A DNA stretch of 64,000 bases from Tetranychus cinnabarinus (GCA_022266195.1 WHVY01000002.1:8633001-8697000); one strand, 5' to 3'. Counted from the stretch's first letter, positions 39,201 through 50,254 are shown. The notes: a model not told the origin generated them from the sequence alone. Made by a program: numbers and translations.

Positions 39201-42200
39201 GGATAAACACATGAGCAGCAACACACACAAAAACAGGAACAATCAGCACAATTTAACTGAAACTCAACACTTTCAATTTTTATACATTTCGATTAATCTA
39301 TAATTTATGTTCAATGTTGGTAAATTTGCTATTCTAACCAGGATGAAATGAGCAATAACTCAAATTGAAAGACTGATTGAAAAGCAAAGAATAAAAATTG
39401 TCCAAATGTTTCAGTTGAAAGAAATTGTTGGAAAAATTTCTCTTTTCCAGATCGGGCGCAACAAAAAATTGTAAATGTTTCGATAGCTACTTGGACAAAC
39501 GAGGTCAAGATTGAAAATTTGTTTTCCTCTCAGAATGTTATTCATCTACAGGTTTATAGATAATAATGTGCAACATTTTTGTTGGTGCCAGATTGTCGAG
39601 ACGATAAGGCACCTCGTCTGACGTGTCAAGTTGGATGATGAATAAGATGAGACCAAGAAATATATTGCCTGAGTCAACATGGAGATAATTCATTTTTTCA
39701 ACGCTCCCCAATGAAGGAGGAGTTAAGTATTTTAATTTCGGCGTTTCGATTTCTTTACCAAATAACTTAGATCGATTTCTTAATATAACGACAAAAACAC
39801 TAGAAATGAACTTTGACTGAATTCAATCTATTTACGATCTCTTTACAAATCATGAAAAACATTTCCTGATGAGTAGTGTGAATAAGCTCCACTTCGGTAT
39901 TATCGCAATGTTGACTGTATTTTGATTATAATTGATAGTCTTATTTAATTGAGAATGATTTGAATGTTAAACTGTTTATAAAATTTGACCTCCAACCCGT
40001 TCTCTAGTAGGCAGTGTTAAATTTTTTCAGCTCAAGGATTATAGAAGCGATGCTTTTTCCATTACGCCTTAAGATGGATTCTGGTAAAGTATTAAAAATG
40101 GGTGCAACCAGTAAATTTGAAAGTAAAATTAAAGGTGAATGTCAGTTGGAGCAAGACTGGTCAACATGATGAATTCAGGGTAAATTGAAGAAGCAAGGTT
40201 TTAGCGTTTCTGATACTAACACTTCAAGAATCAGGTAGCGACGGCTGTTTGTCTATAAAAGCATTTCATGACAAAGATATTTCGCTCATCCTGTTTCACC
40301 TAAAAATTTTTAAACCTGTAAGGAGGATCAATTTATTGCGTTTCTCAATAAGCTCATTGAAAGTGACAAATATATTCTAATAGAGATAGTTTTACGGTAT
40401 TTGGATTAGTAATGGGTATTTTAAGCATTTGATTTACTTCAAATGTTATGATTTCATATTTTTACTCGATTAAAGGCAAAACGATAAAATGTCACAGAAA
40501 ATGTGAAAAGTCATCAAAAAATGTAACTATTTTTGCACAATGATCTGTTTTTCAAAAGAGTTAATGATTTAAATTGTTCGACGCGTGTTTCTTTGCAATT
40601 GAAAAGCTTTATGTAAATTTATAGCATCAAAAAATTACAAATTCCAAAACAATGTCTATCGATTGATCAGAATCTTGTAATGTGTCTTAGAAATTGTGAT
40701 TTCCGATCATTTTACGAGCCCGTCACTCATGATCAAAGATTGAAACCAGCTTTCATCACTAAACTCACAGTAATCAGCAAAACGAAAAATTTTAGAACCA
40801 ATTGATTATTGGTTATTTAGCCGAAATTGAAAGTAGCGTGATTGGACAGGACAAGGTTCAACTAGTTTATATTTAATAGCTTGTTTTCCTTACATTAAAA
40901 ATTGGTTGAAATAGACATTATCATTTTTAGAGAATCAAAGTATAAGATGACCAAAAATTAGCCCAAAAAGTGCAAGTTGAGCGTTCATTTTTCGATTGGT
41001 TTTAGTGCATAAAAAATAATGGCAAAAAAATTAGAGATCTTTATTTTTTTACTAACAGTTACTGTAAGATTAATTGAAATTATTACGTGAATATTTCTTA
41101 AACCGATTCTCATTAGGTGATACAATATTTGAAGTATTTGGATAAAATTTGGATTAGCCTAAGCGTTAAAAATTTGAACGGAGATTCAACATTGGGTTCT
41201 ATGGAAGAAAGTTCATTTTCGAATGACGATAATCTGTTAAATCGCAGCTTATTTACGGTTCTTTGGCTCACCCAAAAATTGTGATCTTTATCAACAATTA
41301 CGAGAGTTATCATCCATCGGCTGAATAAATACTATTCTCCCATTGAATACACATATCAATGATTAACAGATTACGGTAATCGATGATAAATCTGATGTAT
41401 TCAAATCTAAAATAAAAGCTTGAACTTGCCCCTTTTGGGCTAATTTTCGGTCCTCTTTCACTTAAATTCCCTAAAAACGCTCATGTAAATTTCGATAACC
41501 TCAATATAAGGAAAATAATTAAACGCAAAAAAATGATAATTTGAATGAAAATATTAAATAATAAAAGTTTAATAAAAGAACGAAATTGATTTGGTTACAA
41601 AAACATTGAATACAACTAAATGTGATTGAAGGTGAAAATGCAAATTTTACAGGGAAAATGAAGATTGGGCCAAAAAGCTTGTCCCAATGAAACGAGCACA
41701 AAAACTGGTAAAGAAGGGTTTAGAAATGTTGCTCTTTATATAAAAATAACTTGGGTTAAGCTGGGTTGGGCTTTTATTTAGCATTTGGTTTGGGTAAAGG
41801 TTGACTGTTGCTAGACTGGTTTAGGTCAATTTGATTGGTATTGTAAACCATTTTAGGTCCACTTTAGGTCAACTTTCTTCTTTTCTATAATTTTGCCTCT
41901 TTCTTTACTTTCTCTACACCTCTTTATACTACTCTTTACACTGTTTACCTCATTGTTTTCAAATTGAATTAGATGGAGTTTAAAAGATTGGTTCAATGGG
42001 TCATAACCGATTACGACGATAAAGATTGAATAATAAAATGTTTATTGCATTTGTTAATAGACTTGTTGATAGCTTGTTGTGGTTTCCTAAATTACATCAT
42101 AAACACATCATCATCCCCATTAAATAGAGTCATTGGTTTTTATTTTATGTCTTTTTTTGGTGACTTGATCTCAAGTGCATCATTCAACTAATAGTAACAA

Positions 42201-42554
42201 TAAAAAAAAAGATAAATAAACAAAAGTGAAACAAGGTGAAAAATTGTGGCACCTTTTACAGGTAATAAGTTACTATTTATGGTGTAAAGTTGAACAACAA
42301 AATAACCGTTTTCTTGCTCTTTTCATTCAATCTTTTTTACTCTTTAGGTTAAGGTCAAGGTTAATGGCACCTTTATTGCACAATAACATGGTTTATCTTG
42401 TTTTCACGTCTCTCTCTCTCTCTTCCAGTTACTCTCTTTACTCACTCTTTTATTGTTTGTTTACCTTTTACTTTCTTTCATCTTCTTCTTCTTTTCCTGG
42501 CTCGTAAATTATCACAACAACATGAGGCAAACGGATAACACAAGGACAACTTAC
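30242..42554 (-). other. Scr: Scr intron (12.3 kb)
   Basis: The donor GTAAGT (42554-42549) and acceptor TTAG (ends 30242) are both on the minus strand and in matching phase. The intron is rich in (GA)n, GATGAT and TTC tracts with strong purine/pyrimidine strand bias, and includes a tandem repeat at about 37045-37507. A tRNA-like fragment lies near 39585-39622. Long open frames inside it (for example 33693-34202, 36747-37181, 37656-38108) are low complexity. No nested gene is supported. Confidence 0.85.
37045..37507 (+). repeat. Tandem repeat of about 225 bp in the Scr intron
   Basis: TTGACTGACGAGAGAAG with downstream GTAAGGG(C/T)GGATGCAAAA and CCAGAAAAAATTGGAT occurs at 37195-37284 and again at about 37419-37507. 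The purine-rich stretch before each copy (GGTAATGGAGAA ... GGAATATGG) is also shared. This is a two-unit diverged tandem duplication with purine-rich spacers. Confidence 0.65.
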
Positions 42555-43299
42555 TTTGACCGACATGTACTTTCCTCATCCATGGATAAATTTGAGGTTG
42601 GTTTTTGCTGTTTGATTGACTTGTACCAGTATTAGAACCAGAATTGTTACCACTATTTGCATTTGAATTGTGATTAGAGGAACCATTTGATGAGTTGCCA
42701 CCGCCACCGGTATCATCGGCTACACTTGCACCAATCGTTGCACAACCAGCACCAGCACCTGCACTGGTTGAATTATTGGTTGAACGTCCTGTTGAAGGGT
42801 TAACCAGACCACTACCAGTTAATGTTGGTTTAGTGTCATTGGAATGACTAGCACCAGTTGATGAGGTTGCACTGAGATCTTGAGGTGAAGAAGCCGATTC
42901 CAGGGGATTTGAAGCATACTTACAACTGGATGGTGTTGGGGTCCTATTTGATGAACTGTTGGCCGAGTGAAGACCAAGGTTTACTGAGCCTGGAACATTT
43001 CCAGGTCCAGTGACACCACTCAAACCGACAACACCGGTAGCTGCCGAAACAGCACCAGCAGCGTTTGTAGCTTGTGCGTACGTTTCTCTATCACTATGGT
43101 GAGTATGAGAGTGAGGATGCTGAGAATGATGATCACCACCTCCATTGTGAGTCAAATAAGATGAATAAGGTCCAGTTGCTCCACCTGGTGATGGACCCGT
43201 TGCTGTACCATAACAGTTGTTGTAAGCTTGCGGTGTATAATAGTCACGGGTTTGATTATAGCATGAGGTTAATGGATTAACAAATTGATAAGAGCTCAT
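42555..43299 (-). CDS. Scr: Sex combs reduced, exon 1 (N-terminus and YPWM)
   Basis: Exon 1 encodes 248 residues plus one base of a split codon. The start is fixed by the MSSYQFVNPLTSCYNQ N-terminus, nearly identical to the arthropod Scr octapeptide region. Further Scr signatures are CKYASNP and SPQDLSATSS near the middle. The hexapeptide is IYPWMRKVHVG, with YPWM at residues 238-241, which contacts Exd/PBC cofactors. Between these lie low-complexity Gly/Ser/Asn/Thr stretches. The exon ends CAA-A before GTAAGT. Joined to 29937-30241 it gives 349 residues with no frame break. No TATA box is assignable with confidence; TATAAA at 43327-43332 is very close to the ATG. A 5' untranslated intron cannot be excluded, since AACAG lies just before the start. 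Confidence 0.95.
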
Positions 43300-44870
43300 A
43301 ACTGTTACCTCAAATAATACATATGATTTATAAATTAAGTAGTATTACAACATGTAATAATATCATATATTTATATTTTATGGTGACTCTTTTATGGTGA
43401 TGATGATGATGATGATGCTTGATGATAATGGGTGACGATAAAATGATGATACAATTTTGTTATATTTTTGTTATAATATTTCAATAACACACAATCACAC
43501 CAAGAACCAAAACCAAGTAAATATAAATTTTCAACTTTAACCAAAAAGTGAATCTTGTTGAGCTTGTTACGCACTGTTTTATGTTCACTGTTTTATACAC
43601 TAACTGATATCGAGGCTACCGTTTGGTTATATAACTTGAAGAGAGGAGAGACAAAGTGAGATACAAGGGAGGGAAATTGTTATGAAAAAGGCAAACAGAG
43701 TGAGAGAAAGAGAGAAGAGAGAGACTAGAAGAGACTTTTTTTTGATAGCGGGAGAGACTCTTGGTATTGACGGTGATCTGAGGTCTTCTAATAGTTCACT
43801 CGATATGATACTGTCTTGTGTGTGTTGTGCCTGCCTGCCTGTGAGAGAGTCAGTGAGATGATAAAAAGATACCAAAGGAAAAGAAGATGAAGATGATGAT
43901 GATGATGATGAAAAGGAGAGCGATAAAGAGACTGAAAATGATGAAGATAGAGAAAAGAAAGTGAAAAAAGAAAGAGAATGGGCAGCAGCTTCCGACCAGA
44001 TTCATCATTACGTCACACTCACGTGATATCCATACACATCCTCATTCAAGTATTTTGTATATTTTTATTGGATCTGCGCGGTTATTAAATGAATAAAAGT
44101 GAAGAGAAAAAGAAAGGCAAACCCAATTTTGTTCCCTCTCTCGACTCACTCTCTCTCTCTCTCTCTTCTCTCTACTTTTCTTCTCACTTTTTGCCTCTCC
44201 ATTTTCACTCAACTTTCACCAACTCCCCCACCTTTGAAACTCAAGTTTCAATTTTTATCTCTTTTAAATTTTCTCTCAACACACTCTAACACCGAGAAAA
44301 AACCACTCGCTTGACATTTATTTAACCTTCAGGTCGTTATTCGCACCTTTAATGTTCAACATTTATCTTGAAACTTTTGCATATGTTTGCTCAATATTTT
44401 TTGTTTGTTTGTTTGCTTGTCCTTCAATTGTTCATGCAATGTGCACTTTAACAACCAATAACTGAAAAATTTATTTTCCAATTGTGATGAAATTTGCATT
44501 GAATGGATTCGCGCTTCCAAAACTCGTATTGATAAACTTTTATTTTACATGTTCAGTGATTTAGACGACGTTTCAATTAATGTCAGGTGAAGTTTTAAAT
44601 GTCTGTTTCCGTTTCATTAGAGAAGGTTCAACTTGACTAAACTTCATCGATAAACTCGTCAGCTTTTCAATTGTAATTTTGCATTCTCTCGATCTTCTCA
44701 GGATTTTTGTTTCGTTTTTTGATCGACTGATTGGATCAACCATATCAACTGACAAAATTTACATTCGAACCCATTTTGCATTGTTTCATGATAGTTGTAA
44801 ATGCTATGAAATGACCGCAAAAATATACCTACCTTCGTGAACCAGATTTACTTTTTTGGTATAAATTGGT
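43300..44870 (-). promoter_or_regulatory. Scr upstream region / ftz-a 3' flank
   Basis: This 1.6-kb gap between the Scr start and the ftz-a end must hold the proximal Scr promoter. Visible elements are a (GAT)n microsatellite at about 43398-43418, (GA)n tracts at 43700-43960, TTACGTCA at 44009-44016 (CRE-like) and CACGTGATA at 44020-44028 (E-box). The same nine bases occur at 53410-53418, upstream of ftz-b. Open frames here are simple-repeat translations. Confidence 0.4.
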
Positions 44871-44876
44871 TTTATT
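44871..44876 (-). terminator. ftz: Candidate ftz-a polyadenylation signal AATAAA
   Basis: TTTATT on the plus strand reads AATAAA on the minus strand, about 113 bases after the ftz-a stop codon. Assignment is by position only. Confidence 0.35.
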
Positions 44877-44988
44877 TATAAGTTAATGAGCAAATCATTT
44901 TGATAGATAATTGAATGTGAATATTTTTGAAATACATGTGATTCATGACCAATGTCATGTTGGAAAGTTTCATTTGTAAATGTTATGG

Positions 44989-45221
44989 TCATGTTTGAGT
45001 TAGAAAATATTGGTTCTTTAAATAAAGGTCAGGTACATTTGGCTCCTTCTTCTGCTTCATCCGTCGATTTTGGAACCAAATTTTTATCTGTCGCTCAGTT
45101 AGATGAAGTGTATGCGCTATTTCAACTCGTCTGCGTCGAGTTAAATATTTATTTGAATGAAATTCCTTTTCAAGTTCCAATGTTTGATAACGGGTGTAAG
45201 TTTGACGAGTCCGTTTTGAAC
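44989..45221 (-). CDS. ftz: fushi tarazu copy a, exon 2 (homeodomain)
   Basis: This exon encodes the homeodomain at residues 288-347 of a 363-residue protein. It begins SKRTRQTYTR, as in insect Ftz, and ends NRRMKQKKEP. Gln50 and Asn51 are present, but position 56 is Gln instead of the Trp of Scr/Antp; Drosophila Ftz also departs here (Ser56). HSNKYLTRRRR and AHTLHLTERQ are shared with copy b; Val32 replaces Ile32. I place the acceptor at TCCAG before GTTCAAAACG. An in-phase alternative nine bases upstream (AAAAG before TCACTCC, exon start 45230) would add three residues. The tail is only 16 residues, ending at 44989. The protein is a predicted segmental or homeotic transcription factor. ftz is assigned over Antp from the KRTRQ start and loss of Trp56. 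Confidence 0.92.
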
Positions 45222-45796
45222 CTGGAGTGACTTTTGTGATTGACCATGAAATGATGAATCGCCAATGAAGGAAAAGAAAAAAATGGTATTAATAATTTAT
45301 TTCACAAATAAAAAATTGCTCAAGTTTAAACAAAATGAATAGATCGATGGCTTTCAATTTTCAATAAAATGCTACTCAAAGCAACCTAAAGATCGGGGTA
45401 AAAAGGCAAAGGCAAAGGTAAAGAAAAGCACGTTTCTTCTGCTTCATTCATTAGCCATTGACTATGCATTGCTGACCATTGAACGACTTCAAGAATCACA
45501 ATTTTCACTTTCTTTTGGTTCTTTTTATTTTCTATCTTTAAATTGAAACTTCAACACTGAAATGAACTACCAAAGGTACATTATCGGCTCACAATATGAG
45601 AAGCACACTTAGATCGAGTTCTTCTAATCTAGTTTTATAAATATAACTTTTAATGGTAAAGGCAACTTTGATAAAATTTTCTGTTTTATTACAATAGAGT
45701 ACTTCAGGATTTAGCATAAATCAATCAGTCAGGATCAACCAGTTGAACAATAGAAAGTAAATGTCATGAGAAATTACGTTGAATGGCGTTACTTAC
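45222..45796 (-). other. ftz: ftz-a intron (575 bp)
   Basis: The donor GTAAGT follows CAA-A and the acceptor CAG matches in phase. It is AT-rich and has no repeat or nested gene that I can see. It does not align with the 3.3-kb ftz-b intron except for weak similarity at the ends. Confidence 0.85.
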
Positions 45797-46655
45797 TTTG
45801 ATTATCATGAGCTTTTTTCATCCAAGGATAGATGACGGGTTGACCAGTACCTGAAGCACCTGAATTACTTCCGCTGTTCCCTGAGATTGCACAGTCCGGT
45901 GGAGAGGGAGGATCACTCATTGATTGAATGTCTAATAGATTAGATTTAACATCTAATTGTTGATGATTTGATCCAGTTTGATGAAGAGATGAAGATGATT
46001 GTTGTTGTTGCTGCTGTTGATGACTAGGTGAGGGCGAAGGTGATGAAACATTGGGATGATGATGGTGTGATAGGAGACCAGATGAAGTAGCTAAAAGGTG
46101 ATGAGGATGAGTTAAAATTCCTGGTGAAGGTTCAAGGGAAGAATCGGTTGAACCAAGTGAAACATTTTGACCAAGTGATCCCATGGGACCAGCACCGGGA
46201 ACACTTTGGGTTCCATAATATTGTTGATGAGGATGGTGAGGGTGAAGGGGCGATGAATGGTGTCCAGGTGAATGGTGAGTCAAGTGTTGATGGTGCGATT
46301 GAAGATGATTTTGCAGGGAATGTTGAGAATGGTTGAGATGGTGCGGATGGTGAGGTGATCCATAGTTGGAAAGGGAATCGTTGACATGAGTATGATAACC
46401 GGGAATCGGTGTACTTTGGTGATGATTGAATGAATGATGGGAAGAGGAATGATGATTGAATCCAAAAGTGTTGACATTTGAACTGTTGGAACTTACACTT
46501 ACACTTCCACCTCCACCACCACCACCACCAAGTCCAGATGAACTTCCCGTAACATCATAGTAACTTGAATAGCCGCCACTCGCAGCATCCTCCGCGGCTG
46601 CAGCAGCCGTATATGCCGCTGGGTTCATCACAAACGAACTCATGGCAATACTCAT
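45797..46655 (-). CDS. ftz: fushi tarazu copy a, exon 1
   Basis: This exon encodes 286 residues plus one split-codon base. The protein starts MSIAMSSFVMNPAAY, followed by a poly-Ala stretch, SSYYDVTG, Gly and Ser runs, a long His/Ser-rich part, a poly-Gln run, and the hexapeptide VIYPWMKKAHDNQ with YPWM at residues 276-279. No LXXLL (Ftz-F1 binding) motif is present, so the predicted cofactor route is Exd through YPWM, the ancestral arthropod condition. The first ATG (46655) is chosen because it aligns with the copy b start (ATG-GCC-ATG against ATG-AGT-ATT-GCC-ATG). The second, at 46643, is also possible. A segment from GSTDSSLEPSP to NVSSPSPS is almost identical in copy b, including silent positions. 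Confidence 0.92.
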
Positions 46656-46695
46656 TAATTTTATACTTCAATTGGATGGCAAAGAAATAATTTTG
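46656..46695 (-). promoter_or_regulatory. ftz: Conserved 5' leader of ftz-a
   Basis: The 40 bases just before the ATG match the corresponding bases of ftz-b (53136-53175) almost exactly; the block CTTCAATTGGATGGCAAA (plus-strand reading) is common to both. Similarity ends soon after, at a (CT)n tract. It is probably 5' untranslated sequence carried along in the duplication, with possible translational or promoter role. Confidence 0.6.
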
Positions 46696-48513
46696 AACTA
46701 AGCTGTATCTCTCTCTCTCTCGCTCTTTCCTCTCCCTTACCTTTCTCACTCATCTCACCTATTTAGCTCTCCCTCTCTCTCCCTCTCTCATTCACTCTTT
46801 CACCATTTTCTGCAAACACACTATCATTATCTTCTTTCTTGCTCCACCCACTTTGTTTTCTTTCACTCTTTCAAAAACTTTGACTTTCGAGTTGCGAATT
46901 GAGACTTGGTGAGTTTTTAACGGCATAAACCACTGGTGCTATCAAGTGACTTAATGATCGACAGTTTTTGATAAAATCGCGTTCTTAATTCAACTGCAAT
47001 AGTTTTTTTTCATCAACTGATTATCCTAATGCAACTTTAATGGGATAACAAAGAATATGCTTATTTTAGAACAAAAATTTCTGTTTTGTTTAATAAAGCT
47101 GGATTGGCAAACAAGTGACTCACTTCAGTCGATGTTGATAGATAAATAATTGAAACATATTTTTCACCGATAAATGTTTATCTTGATGAAACAACTTTTT
47201 CGATTTACCAACAGTTCTCTTGATTTTGAGCGATGGCCTTAAAACTTTGAGCATTGATATTTCAAGAATGGAAGCACTTACAATGACCATTATTTCAACA
47301 TCATTTATATTTTAATCATGTTCTTACATGAGTTGAATAAAGCTTATGACTTTCAGTCAAAGAAATTTAATCGACAAACGGACTCAGTTTTCATGGTTTT
47401 TGAAACTCACTAAAAACGAAATCTCGAACCCAAAACCTTCATAGTTACCCTTACACCTTTAACCACTGAACTACCTTAAGCTCAAATCTTTAAGAGATTT
47501 TTAAATCTGATTTTAATAAAAATGCCCAAGTTCTAAACCCAAATATTAATATCTTAGGAACCAATATGCTCGCAGATGAAAGCTATTAGAGGTTTACATA
47601 ACTGATCATCCTCTTGAATGATATTATATTTCTCTCATTCAAAACTTGACTTCGGCGATTCAAGTACTTTCCTTGTAAGTCTCAATTGAATCGAAAAACA
47701 AGGTTTTTGAATTTACTTTTCAAGACATGTCAAGTCACTTGTCAAGACATTGAATGGTGAATGTAAAGTAAAGAATCAATAATCAAACGAATAACCAACA
47801 AATTGAGAAAACTAGTTTCCATAGGAACCATGCATTACATCAAAGTTTTAAGTAATGATAGGCACTTGATATTAATAGATCAAAATTTGGATCGAAGGTG
47901 AAATCAAAAGACGCATCACGTTATATGAAACCCCTTTAAAGAGTAAATAATGTCTTTACCTTTTCTACTTACCTTTCATCTTCTATCAATGAGAAAATTG
48001 AGTTTCATGGATTGGCCGAAATGGAGAGAAATAGCAAGACAAAGGATACTTACTTTAATAAAGGTACATTTCGAGTGGTCATCAGTCAATCTTTATTACA
48101 ATCCTATCAATTTTTTTCCATTTTTTGGATTATATTTTTATTTTGCAAAATCAAATTATATTTTCAAAAATAAAGGTAAAGTTTTCTTGTATTATATTTG
48201 TATTTTTATATATATATATTTATATATTTATAAACAGTTAAATGGTATTGAATTTTTCGTTCATTTTCGTATCTTGGTGTCGTTTAAATGTTAAATTATC
48301 GCTGGGAGTGCATTTTGGACTGAATGAGGTGCTTTTGTTTGGATAAAAAAATATAAAAAGAGAAGAGAGAAAAGAGCGTTGAGCGAAAAAAATTTGCTTT
48401 TGTTCAACATAATTTGTCACCTCAAGTTTAATGATTATTTGGTATTTTTGATGTCGATTCAATTCTGTGATTTTGTTTCTTTGAACGCGCTTCAAGTGTA
48501 TTCAATATTGATA
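46696..48513. other. Spacer between ftz-a and ftz-b
   Basis: This 1.8-kb gap must contain the ftz-a proximal promoter. It shows (CT)n tracts near 46711-46800, a tRNA-like remnant at 47412-47482, and a (TA)n tract near 48205-48235. Open frames at 47950-48294 and 48238-48495 have no recognisable domain. Confidence 0.45.
47412..47482 (-). repeat. tRNA-derived SINE remnant or tRNA pseudogene
   Basis: On the minus strand the segment reads GGTAGTTCAGTGGTTAAAGG (A box, D-arm-like), about 35 bases, then GGGTTCGAGATT (B box, T-arm-like). Spacing fits a tRNA, but the anticodon and acceptor stems do not pair well, so it is not an intact tRNA. A tRNA-derived SINE head is the most likely reading. Confidence 0.5.
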
Positions 48514-48519
48514 TTTAAT
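48514..48519 (-). terminator. ftz: Candidate ftz-b polyadenylation signal ATTAAA
   Basis: TTTAAT on the plus strand is ATTAAA on the minus strand, about 90 bases after the ftz-b stop codon. A canonical AATAAA appears only farther away (48092-48097). Confidence 0.3.
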
Positions 48520-48607
48520 GGATAAACTAATTTGGTTTGTGAATGTAATTTCAGTGTTTGTGTGCTTTTCATCGATTCATGATTAGAACAACAATTTTCT
48601 TTCTTCT

Positions 48608-48816
48608 CTAACTAAAGTTGATTGCAGGTACTTTTGACTCTTTTTTCTGTTTCATCCGTCGATTTTGGAACCAAATTTTTATCTGTCGCTCAGTTAGATG
48701 AAGTGTATGAGCTATTTCAATCCGTCTGCGTCGAGTTAAATATTTATTTGAATGAAATTCCTTTTCAAGTTCCAAAGTTTGATAACGGGTGTAAGTTTGA
48801 CGAGTCCGTTTTGAAC
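48608..48816 (-). CDS. ftz: fushi tarazu copy b, exon 2 (homeodomain)
   Basis: The homeodomain (residues 327-386 of 394) starts SKRTRQTYTR and ends NRRMKQKKES. It differs from copy a only at Ile32 and the final residue, and the exons differ by only a handful of bases over about 175. Gln50 and Asn51 are present and Trp56 is replaced by Gln. The chosen acceptor is TCCAG before GTTCAAAACG; AAAAG nine bases upstream (exon start 48825) is an in-phase alternative, as in copy a. The C-terminal tail is only eight residues (KVPAINFS). The two copies lose similarity right after the Val-Pro codons (GTACCT), which could mean short tails or an unrecognised splice donor. ftz identity rests on the KRTRQ start, position 56 and location between Scr and the expected Antp. 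Confidence 0.92.
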
Positions 48817-49600
48817 CTGGAGTGACTTTTGTTATCAACAATCAAGGCAATGAAAAGGAGAAGAAGAAAAATGAAGGAGAAAAAGAAATTCGTTAGTTTA
48901 GTTTTAATAAAATCCAAGTTTGCTTGAAATTGATAACAAATTTTGTGATAATTTGACAAGTTGGAATTTTGTTGCTCAAACAAGACGATCTAATGAAATG
49001 TGAAAACATGAAAGTTGGAAGAAAAAGAAGCAAAAAAACTGAGTTTTTCAGTTTGATAAGTTTCGTTATCTGATTTTGAAAGTTGTCTCTCAACATTTAA
49101 TGGCTTAAGTGATTTTTGTGTTAATTGGTAGCACTGGATGTAACAGTATCAAACAAGATTGCAGTTTTTTGTATTTCCAATATTATCTAGTCGCAACGAA
49201 TGAATCAATGTCAAAGCCCTACACCTTTGCGACAAATTGAAAAACCACCAAAAAACAAAAAGTCACAAAAGGTAAAAGGTAATAAAAAAAGTCCTTTTCC
49301 GTTTCTTTTTTTCTACTTTTTTTCATTCATCATTCAAAATGCAAATTGAATTAAAATTAACTCAAAAAAAGGGTAAAAAATTCACCGGCTATTAGGCTAT
49401 CAAAAAGTTCTGTCTTTTTCTCCCTAATGATTTAGCTTCGATTTTAGATTAGTTATGTTTATTCAATTGACTCAATAATTTCACGGATACAATAGCATCA
49501 CTAGGAGTCAGAACTTGCTGATATTTTAGATGAAAAAATTAAAAGCAAAATAAATATCAATCGAAAGCTTGTGGACCATATAATCAATGAGAAAATTTGA

Positions 49601-50254
49601 ATAACCAGCATTGAAAAGAGTCAAACCGACTGACTGTAAAGATACAGAGTTTTCATAACAAAACCGCGTTCAAAACCAAAACTCATTTTCATAAGACAAA
49701 AACTCTCGAGGTAAAGAGTTGCTCTATTCAGAGTATGTGAAGGGGATTATCAAGAATTTTTCCAATGAACTTCCACTGAAGATTTTGAATCACATATAAT
49801 AAGTTATTATAAAGGGTGTTGCGGTTAGTAAGGTTCAAGCAATCACTTACCCAATGTTGATAAAAAGATAAAGATGATGATAATGAAGATAACGATGGCA
49901 AAGATGGTTGATGAAGGTGAAAATGATGAAACAAAATAACAACAAAGACATTATCATCATCTTTATCTTTTTATCAACATTGGGTAAGTGATTGCTTGAA
50001 CCTTACTAACCGCAACACCCTTTATTATCAAAATATATCAGAGTGCTAACTTATATCACACTATGCATCAGAAAAGAAGTGCCGGTAATTAACAAGCAAC
50101 AAATAGTTTACGTACTTAATAAAGATGCTCTTTAACTCGTCCAGATTTTGTCTTATGAAAGTTAGTTTTGAATATTTGAACGCTGGTTTTGTTGTTATGA
50201 AAACTCTGTGTCTTTACAGTCAACTGGATTTAATCTTACGAATGTTGATTTTGT
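49601..50254. mobile_element. Foldback element A in the ftz-b intron
   Basis: The ends (49601-49725 and 50126-50254) are diverged inverted repeats sharing TGACTGTAAAGA, AGAGTTTTCATAACA, TTCATAAGACAAAA and AAAGAG. The interior holds the 77-bp hairpin. The left end plus inner module (49601-49795) is an inverted copy of 51489-51727 in element B. There is no transposase, so it is a non-autonomous element. Confidence 0.7.
49809..50025. repeat. Perfect 77-bp inverted repeat (hairpin)
   Basis: Left arm 49809-49885 and right arm 49949-50025 are exact reverse complements over 77 bases, from ATAAAGGGTGTTGCGG to GATGATGATAATG, around a 63-base loop. In the ftz-b pre-mRNA this would form a long perfect double-stranded stem. 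Confidence 0.9.

Noticed and set aside
43327..43332. TATAAA upstream of Scr as its TATA box
   Set aside because: It lies only about 28 bases before the ATG, leaving almost no 5' untranslated region, and such motifs are frequent in AT-rich DNA.
43398..43418. Tandem GATGAT repeats as a CRISPR-like or satellite array
   Set aside because: They are simple microsatellites with no spacers, common throughout the window; the genome is eukaryotic.
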